From an uncultured Prevotellaceae bacterium (lineage in GTDB: Bacteria; Bacteroidota; Bacteroidia; Bacteroidales; Bacteroidaceae), in the NCBI GenBank assembly GCA_902775605.1, contig CACYNE010000017.1:1-64000 (forward strand): a stretch of 64,000 nucleotides of DNA, written 5' to 3'. This document shows, piece after piece, positions 18,972-27,284 of this stretch (its first letter is position 1; each line of letters starts with the position of its first letter). Both the position numbers and the translations under genes were made by a program. Below the pieces are notes generated by a model, which searched no databases, was not told the origin of the DNA, and worked only from the letters and a program-made list of their open reading frames with translations.

Positions 18972-20135
18972 ATGGACAACAGATATATGATGCGTGGTGT
19001 TTCTGCCGCCAAGGAAGACGTTCACGCAGCAATTAAGAACATTGACAAGGGTATCTTCCCACAGGCTTTCTGCAAGATTATCCCTGATATCCTGGGGGGA
19101 GACCCAGAGTACTGTAACATCATGCATGCCGACGGTGCCGGCACCAAGTCGAGCCTGGCCTACATGTATTGGAAAGAGACGGGCGACCTGTCTGTATGGA
19201 AAGGCATCGCTCAGGATGCCATCGTGATGAACACTGACGACCTGCTCTGCGTAGGTGCTGTCGATAACATCCTCGTTTCTTCCACCATCGGTCGTAACAA
19301 GATGCTCGTTCCCGGCGAGGTCATCTCAGCCATTATCAACGGTACTGACGAACTGCTGGCCGAACTCCGCGAGATGGGCATCGGCATCTATCCCACCGGT
19401 GGTGAGACGGCCGACGTGGGCGACCTCGTTCGTACTATCATCGTTGACTCTACCGTCACCTGTCGCATGAAGCGCTCTGACGTCATAGACAACGCTAACA
19501 TCCGTCCTGGCGACGTCATCGTAGGTCTCTCATCCACAGGACAGGCTACTTACGAGAAGCGCTACAATGGCGGCATGGGCTCTAATGGTCTCACCTCAGC
19601 TCGTCACGACGTCTTTGCCAAATACCTGGCCGAGAACTATCCTGAGAGCTACGACCACGCCGTACCCAACGAGTTGGTATATAGCGGTAAATACAAACTG
19701 ACAGATGCCGTTGAGGGTTCACCTGTAGATGCAGGTCAACTGGTACTCTCACCCACCCGCACCTATGCACCTGTTATCAAGAAGTTGCTCGACGAGCTAC
19801 GTCCTGAGATTCACGGCATGGTACACTGCACAGGCGGTGCTCAGACTAAGGTGCTGCATTTCGTTAACGACAACTGCAAGGTGGTTAAGGACAACATGTT
19901 CCCCGTTCCCCCACTCTTCCGTGCCATCCACGAGTGCTCTGGCACCGACTGGAAGGAGATGTATCAGGTGTTCAACATGGGCCACCGCATGGAGATCTAT
20001 GTGCGTCCTGAGGTAGCCGAGAAGGTCATTGCTATCTCCAAGAGCTTCAATATCGACGCGCAGATTGTGGGTCATATTGAGGAGGGTAAGAAGTCACTCA
20101 CCATTAAGAGCGAGTTCGGCGAATTCAATTATTAA
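18972..20135 (+). CDS. purM: Phosphoribosylformylglycinamidine cyclo-ligase (AIR synthase), long Bacteroidetes form
   Basis: 387 residues. It closes FGAM to AIR with ATP in purine synthesis. AIRS-family motifs are present: HADGAGTKSSLAYMYWKET near residue 51, DDLLCVGA near 90, YPTGGETADVGDLVRT near 136, GDVIVGLSSTGQATYEKRYN near 180 and the C-terminal GHIEEGKKSLTI. It is longer than the 345-residue E. coli protein because of extra central residues, as in other Bacteroidetes. It is the last gene of the phoH operon, separated from purC by four genes, and is followed by a shared bidirectional terminator. Confidence 0.9.
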   Translation: MDNRYMMRGVSAAKEDVHAAIKNIDKGIFPQAFCKIIPDILGGDPEYCNIMHADGAGTKSSLAYMYWKETGDLSVWKGIAQDAIVMNTDDLLCVGAVDNILVSSTIGRNKMLVPGEVISAIINGTDELLAELREMGIGIYPTGGETADVGDLVRTIIVDSTVTCRMKRSDVIDNANIRPGDVIVGLSSTGQATYEKRYNGGMGSNGLTSARHDVFAKYLAENYPESYDHAVPNELVYSGKYKLTDAVEGSPVDAGQLVLSPTRTYAPVIKKLLDELRPEIHGMVHCTGGAQTKVLHFVNDNCKVVKDNMFPVPPLFRAIHECSGTDWKEMYQVFNMGHRMEIYVRPEVAEKVIAISKSFNIDAQIVGHIEEGKKSLTIKSEFGEFNY

Positions 20136-20155
20136 ATTCGCAAAGCATAGAAACC

Positions 20156-20189
20156 AAAAGAGAGGCTCTCAACAGAACCTCTCTTTTTT
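20156..20189. terminator. Bidirectional terminator between purM and the histidine kinase
   Basis: AAAAGAGAGG (20156-20165) pairs with CCTCTCTTTT (20178-20187), with T runs on the + side and A runs on the other, fitting convergent genes. Confidence 0.85.
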
Positions 20190-20191
20190 GT

Positions 20192-22249
20192 TTATAGGGG
20201 CAAAGTCATCACAAACCGTGCACCGTTGGTATAGGTCGTATCTAAAACAATATCGCCACCAAGTCGACGGGCCAGACTACGAGCCACAGTAAGCCCGATG
20301 CCCGTACCATTATAGTATTCGTTCAATTGTACGAACTCATCGAATATGTGCTCAACCTCATTAACAGGCACTCCAACACCCGTATCTTCAACCACATACC
20401 TCACAACATTATCCACTACGCTCACTTTCAAAACAGCCTGTTGTTTCTCATTCGATTGCGTCTGTTGACCGTAAGCCTCTGCAGGAGCAGTAAACTTCAT
20501 GGCATTATCAAGTAGCAGCGAAAGCGCACGTACTGCAGCCTTCTGACAAGTATTCAGCACTACCGATTCATTTTCCTCGTTTAATTCCATCTTGAACACA
20601 AGATGAGTAGCGTGAGAAATACCCGAAACCTCGACAGCCTCGGCAGCAATCCGCATGGCCGACACACTATCCGTCAGTTCGAGAACGGCTTGACTGCTTG
20701 CCTCCGACAATTCGAGCATCTTATTGACCAACCCAGTAATGCGATTGGTATTCTCCAGAATCTCCTTATTGGCTTCTTCACGCGATGCCTCATCGAGAGT
20801 CATGTCCGAAGTAGTCAACACTTGAGCAAAGCCTGAAAGAATATTCAATGGTGTACGAAACTCATGAGATATCTGTTGAATAAACTTGGTTTTCATCCTC
20901 GACGACTCCTCTGCACGTTCGTTAGCAATGGTCAGTTGACGATTTTTCTCCTCCAGACGCTTGCGTTCACGATAACGTATCAGAGCATAGCAAACGAAGA
21001 ATACGAGAAGCAGCAAGACTACCACCACCAGAGCAATCGCTCTGGTTTGCATCAGCGCAGCTTTCTGATGAGCAATCTGCATCTCTTTGCCCTGAATATC
21101 GTATATGGTTGCCATTTCAGCCATCTGACTTCGTTTCTGCCACAAATAGGCCGAGTCAAAGTGTTCGGCTATCTGTTTGGCCGTATAGAGCGCAGTGTCA
21201 TTCCGTCCGGCATTGATATTGGCGCGAAACTTTGGCAGATAATAGGCGTAGATTTCCTCCAAATACACCTTAGGTACACGCCACTTTATGAAACCGTCCA
21301 AATACTCATAGTTCTCGGCAGCATCCTGCCAACGTTCGGCAGGCAACAGATAGTCATTAGCCTGAATATAACCATTCAGGGTACGGGTAGGTGCTCCGTA
21401 TTGGCAGTATTTTTCGTATTCTGCTGCTGCGGAATCCTTTTCCCCCATAATCCAGAGCTTGGTGGCACGATCCAGATGGATATAGCCATCATAGATTCTC
21501 CACACAGGAGCATCGGGATGTCTGCGTCTGAACACCTGTTCCACCGAGTCAATCAATTCAAACCAGTTCTTGCTCTGCTCCCAGTTCTTCACCATCACAT
21601 AGGCATCCTTTACCCTGGCATAACAATTGATAAGTCTCTGATGAATAAGTACCGAGGAATCGGCAGCCAGGATTTCCCAACAGTAGTTTCTTGCCCTATC
21701 AGCCACCTTTTTTGCTTTCTCAGGCTCACCTAGCTTAATATAGCAGCACGCCGTCATCGTCAGCGCATTGATGATCTGGTCACATTCTCCATTACCCAGC
21801 GAGTCCATCGAGGCTATCAATGGAACGGCTATCCGCAAAAATCCCTCGTAGTTATGAGTCATATAAAGTTGATACGCCAGATAGCTGGCACCATAATTAT
21901 AATACCACTGCTTACGGTCCTCCAAACTATTGTGAGAAGCTATACGCCTGCACATCTCCTCAATGTTGCCATCAATCTCTGATTTACGCAGAAAATGCTG
22001 ATAAACGATGAGTCGATGAGTCTGTGCACCCATCTCACTAAGATCGCCTGTTTGCTGTAGGCTATCAATCAAGAAATAGGCGCGTGCCGTATCGCTGACC
22101 TCATCATAGGAATTAAATATCAACGAGTCAACCCAGCTATGGGTAGGCACCCAGAAGAGAGACTGTTTCTTGTTATCATTTTCCCCACAAGCAAATAGAA
22201 AAGCTACCAAGACAAATACGATAAGAAATTGTATCTTTGTTTTCTTCAT
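20192..22249 (-). CDS. TPR-containing sensor histidine kinase (orphan)
   Basis: 685 residues. A lipoprotein-like signal ends in LFACGEND (Cys near residue 21). Helical TPR-like repeats follow (about 30-395), then a membrane segment (about 410-432) and a coiled coil. The HisKA H-box is KFIQQISHEFRTPLNILSG near residue 466, followed by an N-box LLLDNAMKFT near 575, a DTGVGVP box near 627 and FDEFVQLNEYYNGTGIGLTV with the G2 box. The kinase core looks complete. No response regulator gene is in the neighbourhood and there is no fused receiver or DNA-binding domain, so its partner must be encoded elsewhere. The periplasmic ligand is unknown. Confidence 0.88.
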   Translation of the reverse strand: MKKTKIQFLIVFVLVAFLFACGENDNKKQSLFWVPTHSWVDSLIFNSYDEVSDTARAYFLIDSLQQTGDLSEMGAQTHRLIVYQHFLRKSEIDGNIEEMCRRIASHNSLEDRKQWYYNYGASYLAYQLYMTHNYEGFLRIAVPLIASMDSLGNGECDQIINALTMTACCYIKLGEPEKAKKVADRARNYCWEILAADSSVLIHQRLINCYARVKDAYVMVKNWEQSKNWFELIDSVEQVFRRRHPDAPVWRIYDGYIHLDRATKLWIMGEKDSAAAEYEKYCQYGAPTRTLNGYIQANDYLLPAERWQDAAENYEYLDGFIKWRVPKVYLEEIYAYYLPKFRANINAGRNDTALYTAKQIAEHFDSAYLWQKRSQMAEMATIYDIQGKEMQIAHQKAALMQTRAIALVVVVLLLLVFFVCYALIRYRERKRLEEKNRQLTIANERAEESSRMKTKFIQQISHEFRTPLNILSGFAQVLTTSDMTLDEASREEANKEILENTNRITGLVNKMLELSEASSQAVLELTDSVSAMRIAAEAVEVSGISHATHLVFKMELNEENESVVLNTCQKAAVRALSLLLDNAMKFTAPAEAYGQQTQSNEKQQAVLKVSVVDNVVRYVVEDTGVGVPVNEVEHIFDEFVQLNEYYNGTGIGLTVARSLARRLGGDIVLDTTYTNGARFVMTLPL

Positions 22250-22279
22250 AGGTCAAAACAAACTAGTTGGTTATTGGGA

Positions 22280-22311
22280 GCAAAGTTACTGCTTTTCTAT
22301 GAAAAAAACAA
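22280..22311 (-). promoter_or_regulatory. Promoter of the TPR histidine kinase
   Basis: On the minus strand TTTG (22312-22309 region) and TAACTTTGC (22288-22280) are about 20 bases apart. Confidence 0.75.
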
Positions 22312-22326
22312 AAAAACGATGAATAA

Positions 22327-22358
22327 TTGGATATTAGGCAAAAAATTCGTAACTTTGC
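22327..22358 (+). promoter_or_regulatory. Promoter of prfA-pyrF
   Basis: TTG (22327-22329), 20-base spacer, TAACTTTGC (22350-22358). The prfA ATG follows 28 bases later, so this gene has a short normal leader. Confidence 0.8.
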
Positions 22359-22386
22359 CCCCCAAAATTAAAGGATTGAATAGAAT

Positions 22387-23502
22387 ATGGCAGAAACAAG
22401 CAACAGCATTCTACAGAAATTAGACGGACTGGAGGCACGCTTCGAGGAGGTGTCAACGCTGATTACCGACCCCGATGTGATTGCCGACCAGAATCGTTTT
22501 GTCAAGCTCACGAAGGAATATAAGGACCTGGGTGACATCATGGATGCACGCAAGCGCTATATCGCCTGCTTGAACAGCATCAGTGAAGCCAAGGATATCC
22601 TGGCCAACGAGAGCGACCCCGAAATGAAGGAAATGGCCCGCGAAGAGTTGACCATGAATGAGGAGTTGCAGCCCAAGTTGGAAGAGGAGATCAAGATTGC
22701 CCTCATCCCCAAGGATCCTGAGGACGCGAAGAATGTCCAAATGGAGATCCGTGCAGGAACCGGTGGCGACGAGGCTTGCCTCTTTGCTGGCGACCTCTTT
22801 AAGATGTATAAGAGTTATTGCGACTCAAAAGGATGGCAACTCAGCATCACCAGCGTCAGCGAGGGCGCTGTGGGTGGCTATAAGGAGATTGACTTCGCCG
22901 TATCTGGTGCCGATGTCTATGGCACCTTGAAGTATGAGTCGGGCGTTCACCGAGTACAACGCGTGCCTGCCACCGAGACACAGGGACGCATGCACACCAG
23001 TGCAGCCACCGTTGCCGTACTGCCCGAGGCCGATAAGTTCGAGGTACACGTCAACGAGGGTGAAATCAAATGGGACACCTTCCGTTCATCAGGTGCTGGT
23101 GGTCAGAACGTGAACAAGGTGGAATCGGGTGTTCGTCTGCGCTATATGTGGAAGAACCCCAACACAGGCGAGACCGAGGAGATTCTCATCGAGTGTACCG
23201 AGACCCGCGACCAGCCCAAGAACAAGGAGCGTGCCCTTTCGCGCCTCTACACCTTCATCTATGATAAGGAGCATCAGAAGTACATGGATGATATTGCCTC
23301 ACGCCGTAAGAGTCTGGTATCTACGGGCGACCGCAGTGCCAAGATTCGCACGTATAACTTCCCCCAGGGCCGCGTGACCGACCACCGTATCGGCTACACC
23401 ACACACGACCTGCAGGGCTTCCTTGGAGGCGACATCCAGGCAATGATTGACGCACTCACCGTGGCAGAGAACGCGGAGCGCATGAAAGAAAATGAATTAT
23501 AA
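22387..23502 (+). CDS. prfA: Peptide chain release factor 1
   Basis: 371 residues. It recognises UAA and UAG stop codons. The GGQ loop is in [19 protein letters not shown] near residue 237, and the anticodon-like tripeptide region appears as [18 protein letters not shown] near 185 with the PAT sequence of RF1. The C-terminal helix has [18 protein letters not shown]. No programmed frameshift is seen, as expected for RF1. pyrF follows after 41 bases without its own promoter box. Confidence 0.96.
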   Translation: MAETSNSILQKLDGLEARFEEVSTLITDPDVIADQNRFVKLTKEYKDLGDIMDARKRYIACLNSISEAKDILANESDPEMKEMAREELTMNEELQPKLEEEIKIALIPKDPEDAKNVQMEIRAGTGGDEACLFAGDLFKMYKSYCDSKGWQLSITSVSEGAVGGYKEIDFAVSGADVYGTLKYESGVHRVQRVPATETQGRMHTSAATVAVLPEADKFEVHVNEGEIKWDTFRSSGAGGQNVNKVESGVRLRYMWKNPNTGETEEILIECTETRDQPKNKERALSRLYTFIYDKEHQKYMDDIASRRKSLVSTGDRSAKIRTYNFPQGRVTDHRIGYTTHDLQGFLGGDIQAMIDALTVAENAERMKENEL

Positions 23503-23543
23503 AAATCATAGGACCTATAAGACCTATAAGACACATAAATAAA

Positions 23544-24371
23544 ATGACAAGACAAGAACTGATACAACAGATTAAACAAAAGCGCAGCTTCCTCTGCGTG
23601 GGCCTGGACACCGATCCCAAGAAGATGCCACAGTGCGTCTTTGACCTGTGCGACCCCATATTTGAGTTTAATAAGGCCATCATCGAGGCAACGGCCCCCT
23701 ACTGTGTGGCCTATAAGCCCAACCTCGCATTCTACGAGGCCTATGGCCTGAAAGGCATGGAAGCCTTCGTGAAGACCTGCGAGTATCTCAAGGAAAACCA
23801 TCCTCACCACCTCATCATCGCTGATGCCAAGCGTGGTGATATCGGCAACACCAGCCAGATGTATGCCCGTACCTTCTTCGAGGAGTATAACATCGACGCA
23901 CTCACCGTAGCCCCCTATATGGGCGAGGACTCGGTGACCCCCTTCCTCAGCTACGAGGGCAAGTGGGTCATCCTGCTGGCGCTGACCTCGAACAAAGGCT
24001 CGCACGACTTCCAGTTGATGGAGGACACACAGGGCGAGCGCCTGTTTGAGAAAGTGCTGAAGAAGAGTCAGGAATGGGGCAATGCCGACAACATGATGTA
24101 TGTCGTAGGTGCCACACAGGGCCGTATGTTCGAGGACATCCGCAAGGTGGCTCCCGATCACTTCCTCCTGGTGCCCGGCGTGGGTGCTCAGGGCGGTTCA
24201 CTGCAAGAGGTATGCAAATATGGCATGAATAAGGACTGCGGTCTGCTGGTCAACTCCAGCCGTGGCATCATCTATGCCAGCAACGACGACCACTTTGCTG
24301 AGGTGGCAGGCAACAAGGCCCGCGAACTGCAGCAGGAGATGGCCGAAGAATTGGCAAAAGCAGGTCTCTAA
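23544..24371 (+). CDS. pyrF: Orotidine-5'-phosphate decarboxylase
   Basis: 275 residues, the long type-2 form. It decarboxylates OMP to UMP. The catalytic Asp-Lys-x-x-Asp array is in [19 protein letters not shown] near residue 92, with [14 protein letters not shown] near the N-terminus and [12 protein letters not shown] near 213. The protein is cytoplasmic. It lies downstream of prfA and is probably co-transcribed with it. Confidence 0.95.
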   Translation: MTRQELIQQIKQKRSFLCVGLDTDPKKMPQCVFDLCDPIFEFNKAIIEATAPYCVAYKPNLAFYEAYGLKGMEAFVKTCEYLKENHPHHLIIADAKRGDIGNTSQMYARTFFEEYNIDALTVAPYMGEDSVTPFLSYEGKWVILLALTSNKGSHDFQLMEDTQGERLFEKVLKKSQEWGNADNMMYVVGATQGRMFEDIRKVAPDHFLLVPGVGAQGGSLQEVCKYGMNKDCGLLVNSSRGIIYASNDDHFAEVAGNKARELQQEMAEELAKAGL

Positions 24372-24448
24372 CAGGCATTAGTAGTTAAAAAAACATAAAA
24401 GTTTAGAAGAATAAGGAGACTGCGAGGTTCTATGTAATAGAAAATTAG

Positions 24449-24457
24449 TACCTTTGC
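24449..24457 (+). promoter_or_regulatory. -7 promoter box of rplU-rpmA
   Basis: TACCTTTGC, leaving a leader of about 85 bases before the rplU ATG at 24546. That is long for this window and leaves room for a structured ribosomal-protein leader. Confidence 0.65.
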
Positions 24458-24545
24458 ACCCCGAAATGAGTCCGTGGAGGCAGGGTTAAGTGTGTACGAA
24501 CGTGCACCGCCTTACGGAAAAAACCCTATTTACAAACAAAAACAA

Positions 24546-24863
24546 ATGTACGCAATTGTAGAAATTCAGGGTCAGCAGTTTAAGGCAGAGGAGGGCAAGA
24601 AGCTCTTCGTGCACCACATCAAGGACGTGGAGGCAGGCAAGACTGTTGAGTTTGACAAGGTGCTGCTCGTAGATGCCGACGGCGCTGTCAAGGTTGGCGC
24701 ACCCACCGTAGAAGGTGCAAAAGTAGTAGTTGAGGTAGTGAACCCGCTGGTGAAGGGTGACAAGGTCATCGTCTTCAAGATGAAGCGTCGTAAGGACTCT
24801 CGCAAGCGTAACGGTCATCGTGAGCAGTTCACTCAGGTAGAAGTTAAACAAGTAATCGCTTAA
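24546..24863 (+). CDS. rplU: 50S ribosomal protein L21
   Basis: 105 residues, normal length. It starts [20 protein letters not shown], which is the family N-terminus, and contains [19 protein letters not shown] and the basic C-terminal [16 protein letters not shown] that binds 23S rRNA. The ATG at 24546 is used; the frame stays open to an upstream ATG at 24474, but that lies in the leader. rpmA follows after 14 bases. Confidence 0.96.
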   Translation: MYAIVEIQGQQFKAEEGKKLFVHHIKDVEAGKTVEFDKVLLVDADGAVKVGAPTVEGAKVVVEVVNPLVKGDKVIVFKMKRRKDSRKRNGHREQFTQVEVKQVIA

Positions 24864-24868
24864 GGAGG
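24862..24868 (+). promoter_or_regulatory. Strong Shine-Dalgarno sequence for rpmA
   Basis: AAGGAGG ends nine bases before the rpmA ATG and overlaps the rplU stop codon. Such a strong SD is rare in this genome segment, where most starts have none. Confidence 0.7.
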
Positions 24869-24877
24869 AACAGCAGT

Positions 24878-25156
24878 ATGGCACATAAGAAAGGTGTAGG
24901 TAGTTCTAGTGTAGGTAGTTCTAAGAACGGCCGCGAAAGTGCAGCTCAGCGACTCGGCGTCAAAATCTGGGGTGGTCAGAAGTGTCTGGCTGGCAACATC
25001 ATTGTTCGTCAGCGTGGTACCAAGCACAATCCTGGTAATGGTGTTGCTATTGGTAAAGACGATACGCTCTATGCCCTCATTGATGGCACAGTGAACTTCC
25101 ACAAGGGTAAGTTCAACAAGAGCGTCGTTTCAGTAATACCCGAGGCTGAAGCATAA
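24878..25156 (+). CDS. rpmA: 50S ribosomal protein L27
   Basis: 92 residues. The N-terminus [20 protein letters not shown] is the mature L27 form that reaches towards the peptidyl-transferase centre; there is no Firmicutes-type cleavable leader. The motif [20 protein letters not shown] near residue 44 is diagnostic. It is translated from the second position of the rplU operon and followed by a terminator. Confidence 0.97.
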   Translation: MAHKKGVGSSSVGSSKNGRESAAQRLGVKIWGGQKCLAGNIIVRQRGTKHNPGNGVAIGKDDTLYALIDGTVNFHKGKFNKSVVSVIPEAEA

Positions 25157-25200
25157 ACACACAAAACTTACAAACAAAACAACTTATTCCAAACAAACAT

Positions 25201-25232
25201 AGAGCCCTGCCTCATTCGAGGTAGGGCTTCTT
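25201..25232 (+). terminator. Terminator after rpmA
   Basis: AGCCCTGCCT (about 25203-25212) pairs with AGGTAGGGCT (about 25219-25228) around a CATTCG loop, then TCTTCTTTG. Confidence 0.8.
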
Positions 25233-25304
25233 CTTTGTAATACCGCTTGCTGTGGGCTGTGGGCTGTGGGCAGCAACGGTGTTGCCGCTTACGGGAAGGG
25301 CTGG

Positions 25305-25970
25305 TTATTCCTGTTCGTAGTCGGTGGGATCAGAGATGCCCGCCTCGGCCAGGGCCTCCTTGCGCTCCACGCAGGTGCCGCACTTGCCGCAGTGCTTCTC
25401 GCCTCCCTTATAGCACGACCATGTCTCAGCATAGTTGATGCCCAGTTCGCGTCCACGTGCTGCTATTTGCCCCTTGGTGATGTTCGTATAAGGAGAAACC
25501 AAGTGGACACCATTGTACGTGCCAGCGTTTGCCGCAGCATCAAAGGCACTCACAAACTCTGGACGGCAGTCAGGATAGATAGTATGGTCGCCCCCGTGGT
25601 TGGCCATCATCACATATTGCAACTCGCGACTCTCAGCCATGCCCACGGCCACACTCAGCATGATGCCGTTGCGGAAAGGCACCACCGTCGATTTCATATT
25701 CTCAGCAGCATAGTGTCCTTCGGGGATGGCATCAGCCCCTTGCAGCAGTGAGCTGTTGAAATACTGTGCCATGAACTGCAGGGGAATCACAATATGTTCT
25801 ATACCCAGACGCTCGCAGTGCATACGGGCAAAGGGAATCTCACGTGCATTGTGGTTTGAGCCATAGTCGAACGAGATGGCCAGCGCAATGCGGTCCTGAT
25901 AATCATAGAGCAGCGTCACACTATCCATGCCACCACTCAAGATAATGATTGAATCTTTTTTCTTTTCCAT
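25305..25970 (-). CDS. queC: 7-cyano-7-deazaguanine synthase (queuosine pathway)
   Basis: 221 residues. It converts 7-carboxy-7-deazaguanine to preQ0 using ATP and ammonia. The PP-loop SGGMDSVTLLYDY sits near residue 12, and the zinc-binding Cys cluster near the C-terminus is intact (WSCYKGGEKHCGKCGTCVER, near 187). The ATG at 25970 lies four bases behind a TAATTTTGC box, so the transcript is probably leaderless. No other queuosine genes are adjacent. Confidence 0.95.
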   Translation of the reverse strand: MEKKKDSIIILSGGMDSVTLLYDYQDRIALAISFDYGSNHNAREIPFARMHCERLGIEHIVIPLQFMAQYFNSSLLQGADAIPEGHYAAENMKSTVVPFRNGIMLSVAVGMAESRELQYVMMANHGGDHTIYPDCRPEFVSAFDAAANAGTYNGVHLVSPYTNITKGQIAARGRELGINYAETWSCYKGGEKHCGKCGTCVERKEALAEAGISDPTDYEQE

Positions 25971-25974
25971 GCGT

Positions 25975-25983
25975 GCAAAATTA
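25975..25983 (-). promoter_or_regulatory. -7 promoter box of queC
   Basis: TAATTTTGC on the minus strand, four bases before the start codon. Confidence 0.6.
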
Positions 25984-26027
25984 CAAAATTATTATGAATT
26001 AAGCATGATGAATTATGAATTTCTTCG

Positions 26028-26036
26028 TATCTTTGC
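26028..26036 (+). promoter_or_regulatory. -7 promoter box of the T9SS plug-domain gene
   Basis: TATCTTTGC, four bases before the ATG at 26041. Confidence 0.65.
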
Positions 26037-26040
26037 ACCC

Positions 26041-27282
26041 ATGAACATAAAGAAGTTACTGCTTTTGCTCGTGATGATGCCTGTTTCCGTGCTGGCGTGG
26101 CACAGCATTAAGATGCCAAACATCAAGAGTCTGGAGGTCATCACCAACGATGATTTCGAGGCACTGCCCGTCATCCAACTGGGAAGCAGCGACCATATAG
26201 CCATCGGCTTTGATGAGTTGTCACACGACTACCACAGATATGTGTGCCACCTGGAGCCCTGCAATCCCGACTGGACACCCAATGACGCCCTTTTCGAGAG
26301 CGAATGGCTGCAGGGCATCAACGACCTGACCATCGATGACTATGAGAACTCCATCAACACCACGACGCTCTATACACACTACACCTATCAGTTCCCCAAT
26401 GAGCAGATGAACATTCGCATGAGCGGCAACTACCGCCTGCATATCATTGACGAGGACCAGCAGTGCGATGCCCTTGTCATAGAGTTCAGAGTGGTGAGTC
26501 CGATGATGGGCATCAGTCTTGCGGCAAGTGCCAACACCGACATCGACACCAACAAGAGTCACCAGCAGGTGAGCATGAAGGTGAACTATAACGGCCTTCA
26601 CGTGACGCGCCCCGATGACCAGATTCAGGTCTTTGTCATGCAAAACGGACGTGAAGACAACATGAAGACCAACGTTCGTCCCACAGGCAAGACCACCCAA
26701 GGACTTATCTGGGAGCACAGCATGCCCCTCATCTTCGAGGCCGGCAACGAATATCACAAGTTTGAGATGTTAGACCCCACCCATACCACCATGGGACTGA
26801 GCAGCATCTATTGGGACCAGCCCACAAAGACATGGCATGCGGAGCCCCTACCCTGTGAACCCCGCAACAGTTATACCTATGACGAGGATGCCAACGGTGC
26901 CTTCCTGCTGCGCAACAGCGACAACTACGAGGCAGAGCGTACCTCAGAATATATCTACGTGCACTACCAGCTCAAGCCCGCTCCAACCTACGACCATGCC
27001 CGTGTAATTGTGAACGGCCGCTGGACAACAGAGTCACCCGACACCTATCAGATGACCTACAATCCCGTTGAGCAGTCTTACGATGTGACTGTGCTTCAGA
27101 AGCTGGGTTATTACAACTACCAGTTGCTAATGGTCGATATGGATGGAACCACACACGCCCTGCCGGAAGAAGGTTCATACTTCCAGACAGAGAACCGTTA
27201 TCAGGCATTTGTCTATTATAAAGGAATCACGGATCGTGCCTGGCAACTTGCAGGCTTCAGCGAAATAACATATCGTCCCTAA
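26041..27282 (+). CDS. Type IX secretion system plug-domain protein (DUF5103)
   Basis: 413 residues with a short N-terminal signal (about 1-19, ending VSVLAWHS). The rest fits the DUF5103/T9SS plug family: SLEVITNDDFEALPVIQLGS near residue 28, an RYVCHLEPCNPDWTPND stretch near 65, and a C-terminal region with GYYNYQLLMVDMDG, YFQTENRYQAFVYYKG. Homologues include the PorV/SprA-bound plug component of the T9SS translocon, which seals the SprA channel. This assignment is from family memory. The ATG at 26041 is four bases behind the promoter box. It suggests that the host secretes proteins by T9SS, relevant to the proteases at 37.6 and 44 kb. Confidence 0.75.
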   Translation: MNIKKLLLLLVMMPVSVLAWHSIKMPNIKSLEVITNDDFEALPVIQLGSSDHIAIGFDELSHDYHRYVCHLEPCNPDWTPNDALFESEWLQGINDLTIDDYENSINTTTLYTHYTYQFPNEQMNIRMSGNYRLHIIDEDQQCDALVIEFRVVSPMMGISLAASANTDIDTNKSHQQVSMKVNYNGLHVTRPDDQIQVFVMQNGREDNMKTNVRPTGKTTQGLIWEHSMPLIFEAGNEYHKFEMLDPTHTTMGLSSIYWDQPTKTWHAEPLPCEPRNSYTYDEDANGAFLLRNSDNYEAERTSEYIYVHYQLKPAPTYDHARVIVNGRWTTESPDTYQMTYNPVEQSYDVTVLQKLGYYNYQLLMVDMDGTTHALPEEGSYFQTENRYQAFVYYKGITDRAWQLAGFSEITYRP

Positions 27283-27284
27283 GC

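Noticed and set aside
20864..21733. 289-residue open frame on the plus strand
   Set aside because: Antisense to the histidine kinase, whose motifs are complete.
24458..24545. Possible known riboswitch or L21 leader RNA before rplU
   Set aside because: The leader is long enough, but I could not identify a defined conserved motif by eye; no call is made beyond noting its length.
25249..25272. GCTGTGG short tandem repeat near the end of queC
   Set aside because: Only three 7-bp units, in a 148-base gap between convergent genes; no further structure or function visible.
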